DNA of 64,000 nt from assembly GCF_029227915.1 (NCBI RefSeq), contig NC_079885.1, positions 23,933,001-23,997,000 of the forward strand, written 5' to 3'. This document shows positions 1 to 10,226 of the stretch, one piece after another. Origin of the DNA: Hydractinia symbiolongicarpus. Its lineage: Eukaryota; Cnidaria; Hydrozoa; Anthoathecata; Hydractiniidae. Below the pieces are notes generated by a model. It was given only the letters and a program-made list of their open reading frames with translations, had not been told where the DNA came from and searched no databases. How positions within the stretch are numbered: the stretch's first letter is position 1; each line of letters opens with the position of its first letter. Position numbers and translations under genes: made by a program.

Positions 1-59
1 AAAAAAAATTTAAAAAATATACCCAATGCAATGTTGAAAAACGGAAATCAGAGGTTACT

Positions 60-500
60 TGAAAACAGTTATTCCAGGTTGGGTCAGGACCAGCCTGAAG
101 TTACTAGGGTGATGTGCGTGGGCGTAAAACCACGAAGATATAAAAAGGAATTTCACACACCCTTGCAGAGCTTCTTTTAGAAATAACTATGGGTATAGCA
201 GGATCGTTAACCCTGTAAACCAAGTGTCCAAACTTGGCATCTCTACTGGACTGAGGTAAAAAAGTGGAGTCGTTGCACCCAGAGATAGACAAGACATAGT
301 CAAATCTTTGCTAATATTCTAATGATTACTCTATAAGAGAGTGAAGAGTGAGCCTGTGACAGGAACAGCCAGGGTATTACAATTCCGCTAGGAAAAGATA
401 ACCCTCCCCTTTTAATGCGAGTGTTAACCAGATTACATTTTCCAAAAAACAACACATACAACAAAAGAGTTATTTAAATGGGATGGCGCAACTCTAACAA
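60..500 (-). repeat. 3' module array of USP-LINE copy E1
   Basis: Non-coding repeat modules shared with 3430-3990, 8510-8838, 10540-10930 and, inverted, 36769-37015. Recognisable words are the pair CAAAGACAAG and CCCCCTTGC, the phrase TGGGGTAATAAGTGG and GGGCGTAA.ACCACGAAG, all in degenerate form here. In the coding orientation (minus) the array lies just downstream of the USP fragment at 609-960, as it does in the other copies, so I read it as the 3' untranslated part of the retroelement. Confidence 0.6.
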
Positions 501-608
501 CTGTTTTATCGCCACATCTTAACCATGAGCCACATCTGCGATATTTAATGAATGCCTAATAGTGGCTTGCCCCTAGCAGCTAGCGAATATTTGTTGTTGA
601 ACGATATG

Positions 609-960
609 TCATTCGTTGGCTAAGATTTTGAAAATGTCGTCATTTGAATCAAAGCAGTTAAAAAATTTGTTATTGTCCAAGAATCTTTCATCAAGAAACG
701 TAAACCCCTTCAGTTGGATAATCAAAATGTCTCCACAATGGGTGTAAACCGTTTCCCTTGTGCTGTCTTGATAAGGAAAGCACTGCGGACAAAGCCACCT
801 GCCATTTCCAGACAGATTTTCGGGCTGAAAAGATGATTGAACCTGTAACGCTGTTTGAGATAAGGAGTGACACAATAGGCATACTTCTGTTCCTGCTAGA
901 TGATATGAAGCATGCATTACATGACGTCGTAGTGGTTATAATGTTGCGATGATATCATTA
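609..960 (-). pseudogene. USP (peptidase C19) fragment, LINE copy E1
   Basis: A 102-codon reading frame covers only the middle of a ubiquitin-specific protease fold. It has a leading half-zinc motif (CLLC), then the conserved pair WLCPQC followed by a Q.ST stretch, then an I.QLK.F strand that matches the family box L.L.LKRF. The active-site Cys box lies upstream and is not found, and the C-terminal GHY His box is missing. The fragment resembles the corresponding parts of the USP relics at 8839-9699 and 10990-11850, and is followed by the same 3' modules. It is a dead piece of the USP-bearing retroelement family, not a host deubiquitinase. Confidence 0.65.
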
Positions 961-1124
961 TAACCGAAGGGCCCGTTAACTCACCGAAAACAGGAAGACA
1001 GTAATATGGGAGGCAATTTTCGACACATGTCTGTTGCACAACACCACCTACTTTTTAGCTAGAGCGGTTTGGTGAGCGTTGCAAACATGTTAAAAGTATG
1101 CATTAGTGTCTGACAACTCCTCGC

Positions 1125-1420
1125 TTATAAAGAAATTAAAAAAATAATTTACAAAGAGGTGGCTAGCCATCGCAATAATGAACTCCACATGTTAGGCTTT
1201 GGAAAAAAACTAAAGGTTATACTCTTGTACAGAAAATGCCCCCAGAAGCACAATTCTAGCTGGTTTACCTCGAAGAGGTCCGCAGACGTTCATCAGCAGA
1301 AACTGTTCAACTTTGCTATTCTTTGTTTTTAACTCAGGTAATTAGTGAAGTCGTCACTCTTCAAAGACAAGACTGAGTGCAGTCAAGCCGCCTTGCTCAC
1401 TCATTTTAATTAAAATACTC
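1125..1420 (-). repeat. 3' region of LINE copy E2
   Basis: Begins at the USP stop codon (1421-1423, minus) and runs through one CAAAGACAAG module, a hairpin with stem ACCTC/GAGGT closed by TTC (around 1270-1282) and the CTAGAGG-type and GGTGGC-type hairpins. It ends near AAATTATTTTTTTAATT. The same order follows the USP stop in the plus-strand copy at 36752-37345, which marks this as a conserved 3' untranslated region. Confidence 0.65.
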
Positions 1421-1850
1421 TTACCTCAGCTCTTCAAAAAAGAAAACATATGACTCGTGACCCGTGACTGTTAATAAGGCCGTCATTACAGAAAATTACT
1501 GCTCTATTGTTGCAATGTATGCACCAGTGAACCTTTTGGTCGAAGGCTATGGTTGTGTAGTGACCCATATTTAAGTTGCCGCAAAGTTTGATAATAGCCC
1601 GTAATTGAAAATGTTTACGAAATTTCACTTCTCCATCTACGGTAAAAAGGTATGGAAATGGTACCAGGGTAAGCAGTAATATGAGAGGTATTTTTTGACA
1701 CAAAGGAAGATTGTAACGTAAGGTGCAGAGACAATTGGATGCATGGAGCTAAAACTTCTGAGGAGCTGTTATTAATGCATCTATCGCAAATGATGGATGT
1801 CTTGATGGAAATACTAAAAAGACTTCCAGGAAAGGGGAAATCCAATGACA
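1421..1850 (-). pseudogene. USP C-terminal fragment, LINE copy E2
   Basis: Two overlapping frames together encode a zinc-binding piece (IICDRC, around 1770-1800) and the C-terminal catalytic box of a USP. The latter reads NLNMGHYTT, then a W, then CNNRAVIFCNDGLI and a terminal FEELR before TAA. The GHY histidine is intact. The central part between the zinc motif and the His box is deleted or frameshifted relative to copies E3 and E4. The ending is almost the same as the plus-strand copy at 36650-36751, so the USP stop codon marks the natural end of the retroelement ORF. Confidence 0.65.
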
Positions 1851-2205
1851 GACCAGGTAGGAGGTATCACTTTTGTTATTGTTTTGTTTCTTCGTATTCA
1901 TCTAGGAAGGATACCTGTAATTTGCTGATAACAAAATTCTTATTCCCTTCACCATGTCTATCTTTGTATGACACATTCCCCTTCACTTTATGTTGTTAGG
2001 TAAAAGTGATGACAGATGGGGATGGTAGGTGATAAAAATAAGCTATGATTTTTTTCAAATTTCGCCGCAAGTGAAAAGCAATGAGAGATCATTGCTCCAG
2101 TGGGGGACTAAGCTTCAGTTATTTAAACTGCAACTATGGTTACTGTTAACTTTTTGTATATTAGGACAAAATTATTTATTGCTTGAAAATGGGTGGTTGA
2201 TGATC
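1851..2205. other. No gene seen
   Basis: AT-rich sequence with short open frames but no recognisable protein motif. It separates copy E2 from the hairpin repeat at 2206. Confidence 0.5.
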
Positions 2206-2510
2206 AGGTGACAAAACAGTTGGCTTTCATGATAATACTTGTCTAATGACAAACGGGTAGAGGTCTAACCCTCTGAAGGTTTTGCATTTAAGCAAAATTT
2301 CCCTTATTACAAGGATTTTTATTAAATAAGCCATTAACCAACCATAGCAGGACAACATTCGGAGCACAATACAAACATTTAAAAAAACGATAGGCACAAC
2401 AACAAAAGAGCAATTCAAACCAAATTAAATAGGTACACATAAAATAAAATAAATAAAGCTTATCGAAACTAAGGTATCCTAAAACGAATAAAATTTGAAA
2501 TGATTCTTAA
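2206..2510 (+). repeat. ~300-bp hairpin repeat, copy A
   Basis: Starts with AGGTGACAAAACAG and contains the words CTTGTCTAATGACA, TAGAGGTCTAACCCTCT (an imperfect hairpin), AGCAAAAT.TCCC and ACAAGGATTT. It ends in an AT-rich tail with AACGAATG. It is a diverged member of the same family as 3113-3422, 5528-5915, 8200-8500 and, on minus, 23098-23392. Confidence 0.65.
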
Positions 2511-3112
2511 CGAATGTAAATCGAAGTAGTCAAGAGAGGATAGGGGTAACTACATCGCAATGCAGATATAACTAGCCTTTTAAGACAGAGATGTTAATGA
2601 AAAAAGGAGGTTTCTCTCCAAAGAATAAGAAGCCACTGGAAAACTTCTGTATTCTCCCCTTTACAGGGATGATCAAAAAGCTAATGGATTTCGGCTGTAC
2701 TGAAAAAAACACCTATGAATGTGGAAACATGAGGATTGCTGAAATTCGCTCATGCTTGGGATCTGGTGCAGGCCCTTGAGTAAGCATCCCCTGGCTCCTG
2801 CAAGACACCAGCCACATTCATTGACACTATCCGCCAAAACCAATAACTTTTGTTAAACGTTTGGGAAAAGAAGAGTCGATAACTACAATTCGTATCGTTG
2901 TTGCTTTTACCTACTGACACAGAGTCAAGGGCTAAGAAAGGTAGACTTGGAACCCAGCCCTTACGCTAGGACTTGTGAACCTGGTTGTAGCTTTTCACAA
3001 ATGTTACAGATACCCAACACTTAGCCTCACAAAGATAGTTGTTACAGTGGGACAGCCACAGGAGAATACCAGTGTTTCCTAATACGTGTGGTGTCCCAAG
3101 GTAGATCAAAAG
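2511..3112. other. Module fragments, no gene
   Basis: 2930-3100 holds a degraded copy of the CTTGTGACCCTGG / GTTACAG / CAACACTCAGCC module seen at 3445-3540, 8520-8600 and 10555-10640. The remainder (2511-2930) has a short open frame (2591-2779) without any recognisable motif. Confidence 0.5.
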
Positions 3113-3422
3113 GATGAGGTGACAAAACAGCTAGCTGTAATGATATTTCTTGTCTAATGACAGCTGGTTCTACTATAGTTAGAGGTTGCAACCCTCTAGA
3201 GATTTTTCAAAAAAGCAAAATCCCCCTTTTTGCAAGGATTTCCTAAAAACATTGACCGTAAAAGGCAGAAAAATACAACAGCAACAGAACACAACACTAA
3301 ACAATAAATATTAAAGCAATTCAAAATGAATTGAATAGGTACAAATGAGATAAATAAAACTTATCATAACGTGAATATCCCTAAATGGATAAATTTAAAA
3401 TTATTCTTTAGAGAATGTGTTT
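3113..3422 (+). repeat. ~300-bp hairpin repeat, copy B
   Basis: Sequence from GATGAGGTGACAAAACAGC to AAATTTAAAATTATTC. By eye it is almost identical to the minus-strand copy inserted in the Helitron (23098-23392); I count fewer than ten differences over about 290 bases. It contains a perfect hairpin arm pair AGAGGTTGCAACCCTCT and an internal AGCTAGCT. It has no ORF. Its small size and internal hairpins suggest a short mobile unit or a solo end of the USP-LINE family. Confidence 0.75.
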
Positions 3423-3429
3423 AAGAAGC

Positions 3430-3990
3430 AAACAACTATCTGCGCGCCAGGACTTGTGACCCTGGCTGTAGCTTTCCACATGTGTTATGGAGCTCCAACA
3501 CTCAGCCTTACACAGATAATTGTTGCTGTGGACCAGCCTAATGACAGTACCAGCCTGTCATAACTGGGGTAATATGCGTGGGCGTAACACCACGAAGACC
3601 AGATAAGAAAATCTAACCCCCTTGCAAAGCTTCTTCTAAAATGACTAAGGGCAGCAGGATTGTCAATCCTGAAAGCAAAGTGAGCAAACTCTGCCTCCCT
3701 ACTGGACTGGGGTAATAAGTGGGATCGTTAAGCCCAAAGACAAGATATGATATCAAGCCCCCTTGCTGTGCTTCTTACAGTGTCTCTATACAAAGAGAGG
3801 AGTGAGCAAACTCCGGTTTCACGGTGCACTGACCAACATAAATCAGCTGGGGTAAATAAAACCGCTAGGGTCATGGATTCCCTCACAATGACGGGTAACA
3901 AGTGGGATCGTCAGCCCTAAAGACAAGACTAATTGTCAAGCCACCTTGTTATGCTTCTTATATATAGCTTCCCAAGAACGAGAGAATAGT
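3430..3990 (-). repeat. 3' module array without coding part
   Basis: Contains in order the CTTGTGACCCTGG module, GGGCGTAACACCACGAAG, CCCCCTTGC, CTACTGGACTGGGGTAATAAG, GGGATCGTTA, CCCAAAGACAAG and a second CAAG/CCCCCTTGCTG unit. A further GGGATCGTCAGCCC copy lies near 3900. It is the best-preserved example of the modular repeat, but no USP or RT frame sits next to it. Confidence 0.65.
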
Positions 3991-4555
3991 TAAGCTTGAA
4001 TCGACAAAAAAGGCGTTTTTCTTCAATAGTGCACTAAACTATAATAAACTTCCACTTGATATACCTTCAGCAACTGACACAAAGTACTTTACTGTCAAGT
4101 TAAAGATTTATTTTGTATGAATTAAAATTTGAGTTTTTAGTAGTTTTTAATACCTATCAGTTCAGTATGTCATTTGTGCTATGTGCCCACTTCTTGTCTT
4201 TTCCATTTCACACCTGTGCCTTTCTGTTTTCTTTCTGTGGTTTTTTGTTTTTTTGTATGTGATTTTTAATATTTTTAACTGTGTTTATCATGTACATATA
4301 ATAAATGTTTTTAACTTTTGATATGTATTAACAAACAGGACTTCATAGTATGAACAGTTTATTCTTAGCTGATATTTAAAACGTATAAAAATATTATTGA
4401 AATAAATAAATAAAAGTTGGACATGCCAGCTACATCACAGCAGCAAAATGCATTTTTATCTGTAATATCTTCCACTGGTATTCAGTCAACATCAAGATGC
4501 ATTTGTCGTGAACGAATGTCTAACTGTTAAGCAAAAGTTACCAGTATCATTGAGC
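3991..4555. other. AT-rich, no gene seen
   Basis: Low-complexity AT-rich sequence with a T-rich block at 4220-4330. No reading frame of substance and no repeat family that I recognise. Confidence 0.5.
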
Positions 4556-4559
4556 CTAT

Positions 4560-5035
4560 ATAAAAAAAGACATTAGTTTTACACCAGAGCAGCTCAACTG
4601 CAAATGCACTGAAATTGTTGACACCCTAAAATATACTGATGAGGAGCTGTGCTACATTGAAAAAGTCACTAGGGATCGATCTGCTTCTTCTACTTACACA
4701 ATCAAAGAATTGGGAGAATAACTGGTTCCACTGTACATTCGGTTTTACATACTGATGAAATAAATCCTTCAAAAAGTGTACTAGACAAATTTGTCCTAAA
4801 AAAATTATGCCAATAAATGAATGTTCTATCTCTTAAATGGGGTCGTGACCATGAGCATAAAGCATTAATACGCTTTGAAAAGGTGTCATCATCGACAGAA
4901 GATACTGATGAAATTGTGGTTTTACCAGAGCCCAACAGTCATTCAAAGCTTAATTGCGAGGATGTGGGATTGTGTGTTAATCCGAAACGCCCTTGGTTGG
5001 CTGCATCTCCTGATGTAAATGCTTTACATGTTTAA
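4560..5035 (+). pseudogene. YqaJ/RecB-like exonuclease relic
   Basis: Joining the plus frames gives a stretch resembling the YqaJ-type recombinase/exonuclease fold common in transposon-associated animal proteins. It has a leader with the phrase FTPEQLNCKCTEIV, then GRITGSTVHSVL, a PSKSVLDK segment, LSLKWGRDHEHKALIRFEKV, and GLCVNPKRPWLAASPDV at the end. The fold's signature (RITAS, WG..HE..A, and a GL.I....PWL.ASPDG core with the catalytic acidic residue) is visible. Frame changes near 4710 and a stop near 4817 break it. Everything after ASPD, including the later E.K motif, is missing. It is dead. The parent element is unknown; the assignment rests on motif memory. Confidence 0.55.
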
Positions 5036-5119
5036 CGAAAACTTTTATATTATATATTTGTATGCCTATATATTTTTTCGAGACTTCAGCTCTTTAAGAT
5101 GAGATTAAGAGTAACAAAG

Positions 5120-5505
5120 TACGTAGTGCGATGACAAAACTTGTCTTTAGACGATGTCGGTGATTTGACGATAATATTTCAAAATGACCTGGATAGTCAT
5201 TCCCTTTCTTTCAAGGTGTATCCGATACACGTTACGAATTTTACCTCCTTGGACTAGACAAATAAAGCTATATGACACAAAAGCAAAAAAAAAAAAAACG
5301 GCGATTACACTAGGCAATTCAAAACGAATTAAATAAACATACATGGAATAGATAAAACTTATCATAAAAGTGACTCTCCTGAAAGGGATAAATTATTCAA
5401 AAATCCTAAACGAATGAAAGAGTAAATTATGCAACCAACGATCTGTGTGCCAGTACTTGTGACCCTGGCAGTAGCCTTAAACGTGTTACGGGGCCCCAAC
5501 ACTCC
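5120..5505 (+). repeat. ~300-bp hairpin repeat, copy C (partial)
   Basis: Matches copy E (8200-8500) through ATTCCCTT.TTTCAAGGTGTATCCGATACAC, the AAGCAAAA stretch, CGGCGATTA, CAATTCAAAACGAATTAAATAAACATACATGG and the AACGAATGAAAG tail. The CTTGTGACCCTGG module follows at 5455-5500. Confidence 0.6.
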
Positions 5506-5527
5506 CATTGGGATTTTTCTTTTTATT

Positions 5528-5915
5528 GATGATGAGGTCACAAAACAGCAAGCTGCAATGATAAAACTTGTCTAAGGACAGGTGGTTATGGTTATGTAGA
5601 GGTTGTACCCTCTAAGGTCACGAATTAATCCAAAATCTTCCTTGTTGCAAGGATTTGGCAAAATATATATTGACCACTTTGACTAACATAAAAGTAATAC
5701 AGTACACAAGAACAAAGAAAAACAAAATTCGAATACAAATACTTGTCCGCAGAAGACATTGAACAAAACGATGATGAACAACAGCTACAGTCAGAAACAA
5801 TAAAAACAAGCCATTCAAACTAAATCAAGGAGTACATAAAATAAAACTTATTATAAAGTGAATATCTTTAAACGGATGAATTTTAAAGAAATTCATAACG
5901 AATTTTTAGGTAAAA
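5528..5915 (+). repeat. ~300-bp hairpin repeat, copy D
   Basis: Begins TTGATGATGAGGTCACAAAACAGC like copies B and F. It carries the CTTGTCTAAGGACAGGTGG and TAGAGGTTGTACCCTCT words and ends in the usual AT-rich AAACGGATGAATTTTAAAG tail near the piggyBac relic. Confidence 0.6.
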
Positions 5916-6053
5916 AAAGCGATTGTGCACTCGGATTGGCTAGAAAATTTTACGTACAGCACTGAAGTATCTAATACGCTGTTGTTATAATTTGGGTTAA
6001 ATTAAGTGGTCTAGAATTGGTTACGAAGAAAAACAAAGTCAGAAAGTTTCACT

Positions 6054-7690
6054 ATGGCGGACAGCAATTCAACACAAGCCTGTTCAATTATGAAAAAAAG
6101 ATGATCCTAGGAAGAAAAAACTCTTCTTACAAGAAGTTATTGATGGAGTATTAAATGATAGTGACTCTGATAATGATACTTATTGTTCATTTGATGATGT
6201 AAGCTCAATTGATGGGTCAGATTATGATGACACATCAGATGTTGATCACACTACAAAGTCAACCAGCAGTATAGATCCTTGTTTTCAAGATAGTGTCCTG
6301 AATAATGAGTTAAGTTGAAACATTTTCCTTGGCATTATTTCCCTTTTATGTGATACATTTATAAGTCTGTTTTTTTATACTTATAGCTAGCTAACCAGTG
6401 TGTTGTCGAAGCTAGCGTGACAAAAGGGTTGATTATATTGATAATTTGTTTTCACAATGTCAATTATATTATAGGTGAATATTTCCTTCATTCCGGATGA
6501 TGATACTGCTGCATAACAAATTACGGCTGCCCCTGTTCTTGTCGTCACTACAATAAGCAGTCTAGAGCTACTGGGAGAGGAAGGGCTGCTAGACGAGGAC
6601 GGGTTGCTGATCGAGGACGGCTGCCAGACGAGGACGGCTGCCAGACGAGGACAGGTTGCTAGACGTGGGAGAGGTCCGGCAAATGCAGGCGTTGACCCTG
6701 ATTGGAAAGAAATTTCGGATGATAAAATATTTCATAACATAAACAATGAAACTCTATTTCATGAATTTGTCAGAGTAAATCGAGTAGCTGCTGGTGCCGT
6801 TTCATTTATTGACAAATATGCTCTACTGCAATCAGTTGAAAGCAAAAAAAAAGACTACCAAACTTTAAAATGACAGAATAAGACATAATGCCATTTCTTG
6901 GCATCAATATTGCAATGGGATGGCACAATTACCATCGGTTACAGATTATTGGTTTAGTGGAATAATGGCAATGCCTTGGTTTCGATCTATTATGCCCAGG
7001 GACAAATTCCAACTAATATTACGCTTCTTTCACTTAGTAGACAATGCAAAGGAGTTGCCAAAAGATCATCCAAACCATGACAAACTTTTCAAACTTGGTG
7101 GCATAGACAAAGTTCTATCAGATAAATTTGCAGCCATGACATCACACAGCCGTTCACTTAGCATGGACGAGCAAATGATAGGAGCAAATGATAGGGACAA
7201 AATCTAGGATTGACTTTATCCAATACATGCCCATGAAGACTCAAAAGTTTGGTATCAAAGTTTGGGCACTTTGTGACAGTATGACAGGATATTATGCTTT
7301 CGAATATATACCGGAAAAGTTGATGAAGCGACTGAACATAGTTTATCACACAGAGTTGTGTTTGATTTGTTATATGCAGGATATCTGGACAAAGGATATC
7401 ACCTATACTTTGATAACTTTTACACAAGTTTGAAACTTGTAAAAGATTTGTTAGAGCGGGACACATTCAGTTGTAAACCGTGGTAGATTTCAAATGATTT
7501 CCGAACCGCTGGAAACCAGCTGGAAACGGGTCAGGCATTTTTCATCTGAAACGATAACATAGTAACTTTGCACTGAAAAGATAAAAGGGATGTTTTTGTA
7601 ATGCCCTCATTCCATAGGAATAATATTAAAGTTATCAATAGATATACTAGTGATGTGTCAAAGTCATCCATGAATGATTATGAAAAAAAA
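6054..7690 (+). pseudogene. piggyBac-type transposase relic
   Basis: Starts at an ATG at 6054 and has the acidic Asp/Ser-rich leader typical of piggyBac transposases (6120-6318). A likely intron follows, then an Arg/Gly-rich segment built from repeated ACGAGGACGG units (6570-6690). The core follows in pieces. It holds PSVTDYWFSGIM and MPRDKFQLILRFFHL, the first catalytic Asp in SMDEQMIG (about 7165-7190), QYMP.K..KFGIKVWALCDS, and the second catalytic Asp in YHLYFDNFYTS (about 7400). Fragments KDKRDVFVMPSFH run to about 7690. At least four frame changes break it, and the C-terminal cysteine-rich finger is absent. The neighbouring sequence on both sides is USP-LINE repeat, so it inserted into that repeat block. 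Confidence 0.85.
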
Positions 7691-8160
7691 AACAGAAAGC
7701 TGTATTGATTTGACTAGTCTAATGACTCTTATTAATCTTTATGCAAACCAAGATCTCCCTTTTACAAGGATGGTCTGTACAACCAAGTTAATTGAAAAAG
7801 CAACCCTCTGAACAATACAAATAAGCACACAACAATGTTAAAAAAAAACTGTAAAAGGAATGACATCGCAACAAAAAAACGTAGAAAGAATGAAAATTAC
7901 AAAGTGCACGCACAATGATAAACTCGACCAGTTAAGTCTTAAAATTTAAATTCTAGAGGTTTTGCTCCTCTTAAGAATATGCTCATATAAAGGAACACAA
8001 TTCTTCCTTTTTCCAAGGAGGTAATTGGCACAAAAATTAAAGAAACAAACAGACAGAGAGAGAGAGTAGGACAGGACTTCTGTAAAGGGTACAAGTGTTT
8101 CCACTCATATTCCTGAACCAAGGTACCCAAAATGTCTAGCTGAGTCACCTCAAAAGAGCC
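7691..8160. repeat. Degenerate LINE 3'-end modules
   Basis: Contains ATCTCCCTTTTACAAGGATGG (first 20 bases quoted elsewhere as the CCCTTTTTACAA word), AATTACAAAG and a CTAGAGGTTTTGCTCCTCT hairpin. ACACAATTCTTCC is also present. These correspond to the terminal hairpins seen at 32093-32231 and 37207-37345. No gene. Confidence 0.5.
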
Positions 8161-8199
8161 TAAAGGTAAACAAAAAAATAAATGAAAAAAAGAATCATT

Positions 8200-8500
8200 G
8201 TGATAAATGAGAGATTAAGAGTAACAAAGCCAATAATATTTCAAAATAACCTGAATAGTCATTCCCCTTATTTCAAGGTGTATCCGATACACATGTTACG
8301 AATTTTTCCTCCTTGGACTACACAAATAAAGCTTATGACAAAAGCGAAAGAAACCAACAACAAAAAAAACCGGCGATTAAACCAGACAATTCAAAACGAA
8401 TTAAATAAACATACATGGAATAAGTAAAACTTATCATAAAATTGACTATCCTGAAACAGATAAATTATTTAAAAATCCTAAACGAATGAAAGGGTAAATC
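8200..8500 (+). repeat. ~300-bp hairpin repeat, copy E
   Basis: Close relative of copy C (5120-5440), sharing the TTTCAAGGTGTATCCGATAC and GACTACACAAATAAAGCTTA words and the AACGAATGAAAGGGTAAAT end. It lies at the 3' side of LINE copy E3 when read on minus. Confidence 0.6.
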
Positions 8501-8509
8501 ATGCAGCCA

Positions 8510-8838
8510 ACGATCTGTGTGCCAGTACTTGTGACCCTGGTAGTAGCCTTACACGTGTTACAGGGCACCAACACTCAGCGTTACACTGATCATTGCTGTG
8601 TTTTCCAAAGGAACGGTCTAGAAGGTGACTGGAGCATTATGGGTGGGTGTCAAACCACCAAGACAACACAAGTTAGTGTTTGCCCCCTTGCAATGCTTCT
8701 TATGACAGACTTAGGTCAGCAGGATCGTCAAATCTGAAAGTTCAGTGAGCAAACTGGAACCTCCCTACTGGACTGGGGTAATAAGTGGGGTCGTCACACC
8801 CAAAGACAAGACAAAATATCTACCCCCTTGCTGTTTGG
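8510..8838 (-). repeat. 3' module array of LINE copy E3
   Basis: The CTTGTGACCCTGG, GTTACAGGGC, CCCCCTTGCAATGCTTCTTA, TACTGGACTGGGGTAATAAG and CCCAAAGACAAGAC words lie directly after the USP frame that ends at 8839 on minus. This is the same arrangement as in copies E1, E2, E4 and E6. Confidence 0.7.
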
Positions 8839-9699
8839 TTACAATTTGTTACCTACAGATGTGAAAAGGACGTAGACCTGGCAACTATTCAGAGATGATG
8901 GGCGAATTTTTTGGACCGATCTATCGTTGTATTGTAACCAGTCCTGATTTTTGGTCATATACGTTTGCCCAGATTTTATGGTACCTGAATGGTTTATGGT
9001 CGCGACTAGAGAAAACTTGCTGGAAATGTCATTATCCGAGCAAATTTGGACATTTAAAGTGTTTTCGCTTTCAGAAGAACAATTGACCGAACGGGTGTTC
9101 TTGACAAAAGTGTTTTGGGTAGCAGAAAATCTAAGGAGCTGCACAATCAGCGCTGACCCACAGTGACTGATAGATGTTTCTTTCGTGATTTCCCGATGTG
9201 TATTACACTGTGAACAAAGCCATTTATTTTCCCCTGATAGTGACTCCGGTTTAAGAAATTGGGCGAGTCCTTGTGAAGTGGATAAAGAAATGGGAAGAGT
9301 TAAAATGTTTGATGTATCCTCTCTTGAAGAGGAACAAAAACAGGTATCACATGTTACGGTTGAAGTGGTAGTCACCCTAGACATATGGTCAGCGCGTGAG
9401 GAAGAGCCTTTTAATTCATCCAAAACTGTATGGAGAATTTCAGGAACATCTTGCTGCGTGTTGTAGTTAAAAGCAGTGTCTTGTTCTGATATTTTCCTTT
9501 TTAAAGCCCAAAGAAAGTTTGATGGGTCAATGTCGGATGAAGAACGTTTCAGCATAGACATATTAAGTACAACAGCCTTTGAAATTGGAGAGATGCAAGA
9601 AGACTCAGACGGCCATTGAGAGCACAACGACGGACACACACTGCATAGCAATTGTTGCCTTTGTTAATAAAGTCTGGTCTTCTCGCAGATCCTTGATTT
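8839..9699 (-). pseudogene. USP (peptidase C19) domain of LINE copy E3
   Basis: Encodes a nearly complete ubiquitin-specific protease domain. The catalytic Cys box FINKGNNCYAV is at about 9660-9699. One frame change leads to a 270-codon frame with the QQDV.E.L box, a finger CDTCFC, the second half WLCSQC, the strand ALIVQLLRF, and a C-terminal INHSGTIKSG segment ending near WLQYNDRSV. In USPs the second catalytic residue is His in GHY; here the place reads GQTY, so the copy would be inactive even without the frameshift. It continues upstream, almost without a gap, into the restriction-like endonuclease at 9700-10210. It should therefore be read as the C-terminal domain of the retroelement polyprotein rather than as a separate gene. 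Confidence 0.8.
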
Positions 9700-10210
9700 A
9701 AAGAACTTCGGTACGGTTTGGTGGAATGTGAAATTCGGTTGTCAATGTTTTTTCAGTGATGGTTATTGATTTTGCAAGGTCGTTTTTTGTTGGTACTTTT
9801 AGAATGTTCACGGTCGCTTTTACCGGGGGTGGTATTGTTGGACCATTCTGTATGTAACCAAATACAGAGGTTTCCATGTTTTTGCAGTTTAGATGTTTAG
9901 CTGTGCGAGTGGTTAGTGAGTTTGGAAACCCGAGACGCTTTAAGGAATAGGTGTCAGTGTTTGCACAATATACTCTAGCTCCTACTTCCTTGGCGAATAA
10001 ATGGCCAGACCAACCGTTTGTTGCAATGACATTTACTAAGGATGAATATTTTGTTGTTTTGGTGGCATGCCAACTGTCAATAATTTCCTCGCATGGACAT
10101 GTTAGTTCTATAAGTGTTACTCTTTTATGGCAGTTGGAAAATATAATTACATCTGGTCTTAATGAGGTAATTGCAATATGACCAGGAAAAGAATATGAGT
10201 TGTTTAGGTC
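9700..10210 (-). pseudogene. R2-type restriction-like endonuclease domain, copy E3
   Basis: An open minus frame of about 165 codons contains AITSLRPDVIIF, then after 13 residues from V the acidic LIELTCP, then KTTKYSSL, and GWSGHLFAKEVGARVY. The spacing K/R-PD-(V/I)-x(12-14)-E is the signature of the C-terminal endonuclease of R2, NeSL and related LINEs. The whole block resembles the C-terminal region of a common anemone and coral RT protein family. The frame ends at TAA (about 9698-9700). Reading one base over, the sequence stays open into the USP Cys box. The 5' end is cut near 10210-10225, where the 3' modules of copy E4 begin. Confidence 0.75.
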
Positions 10211-10226
10211 GGATTCAACTTTTCAA

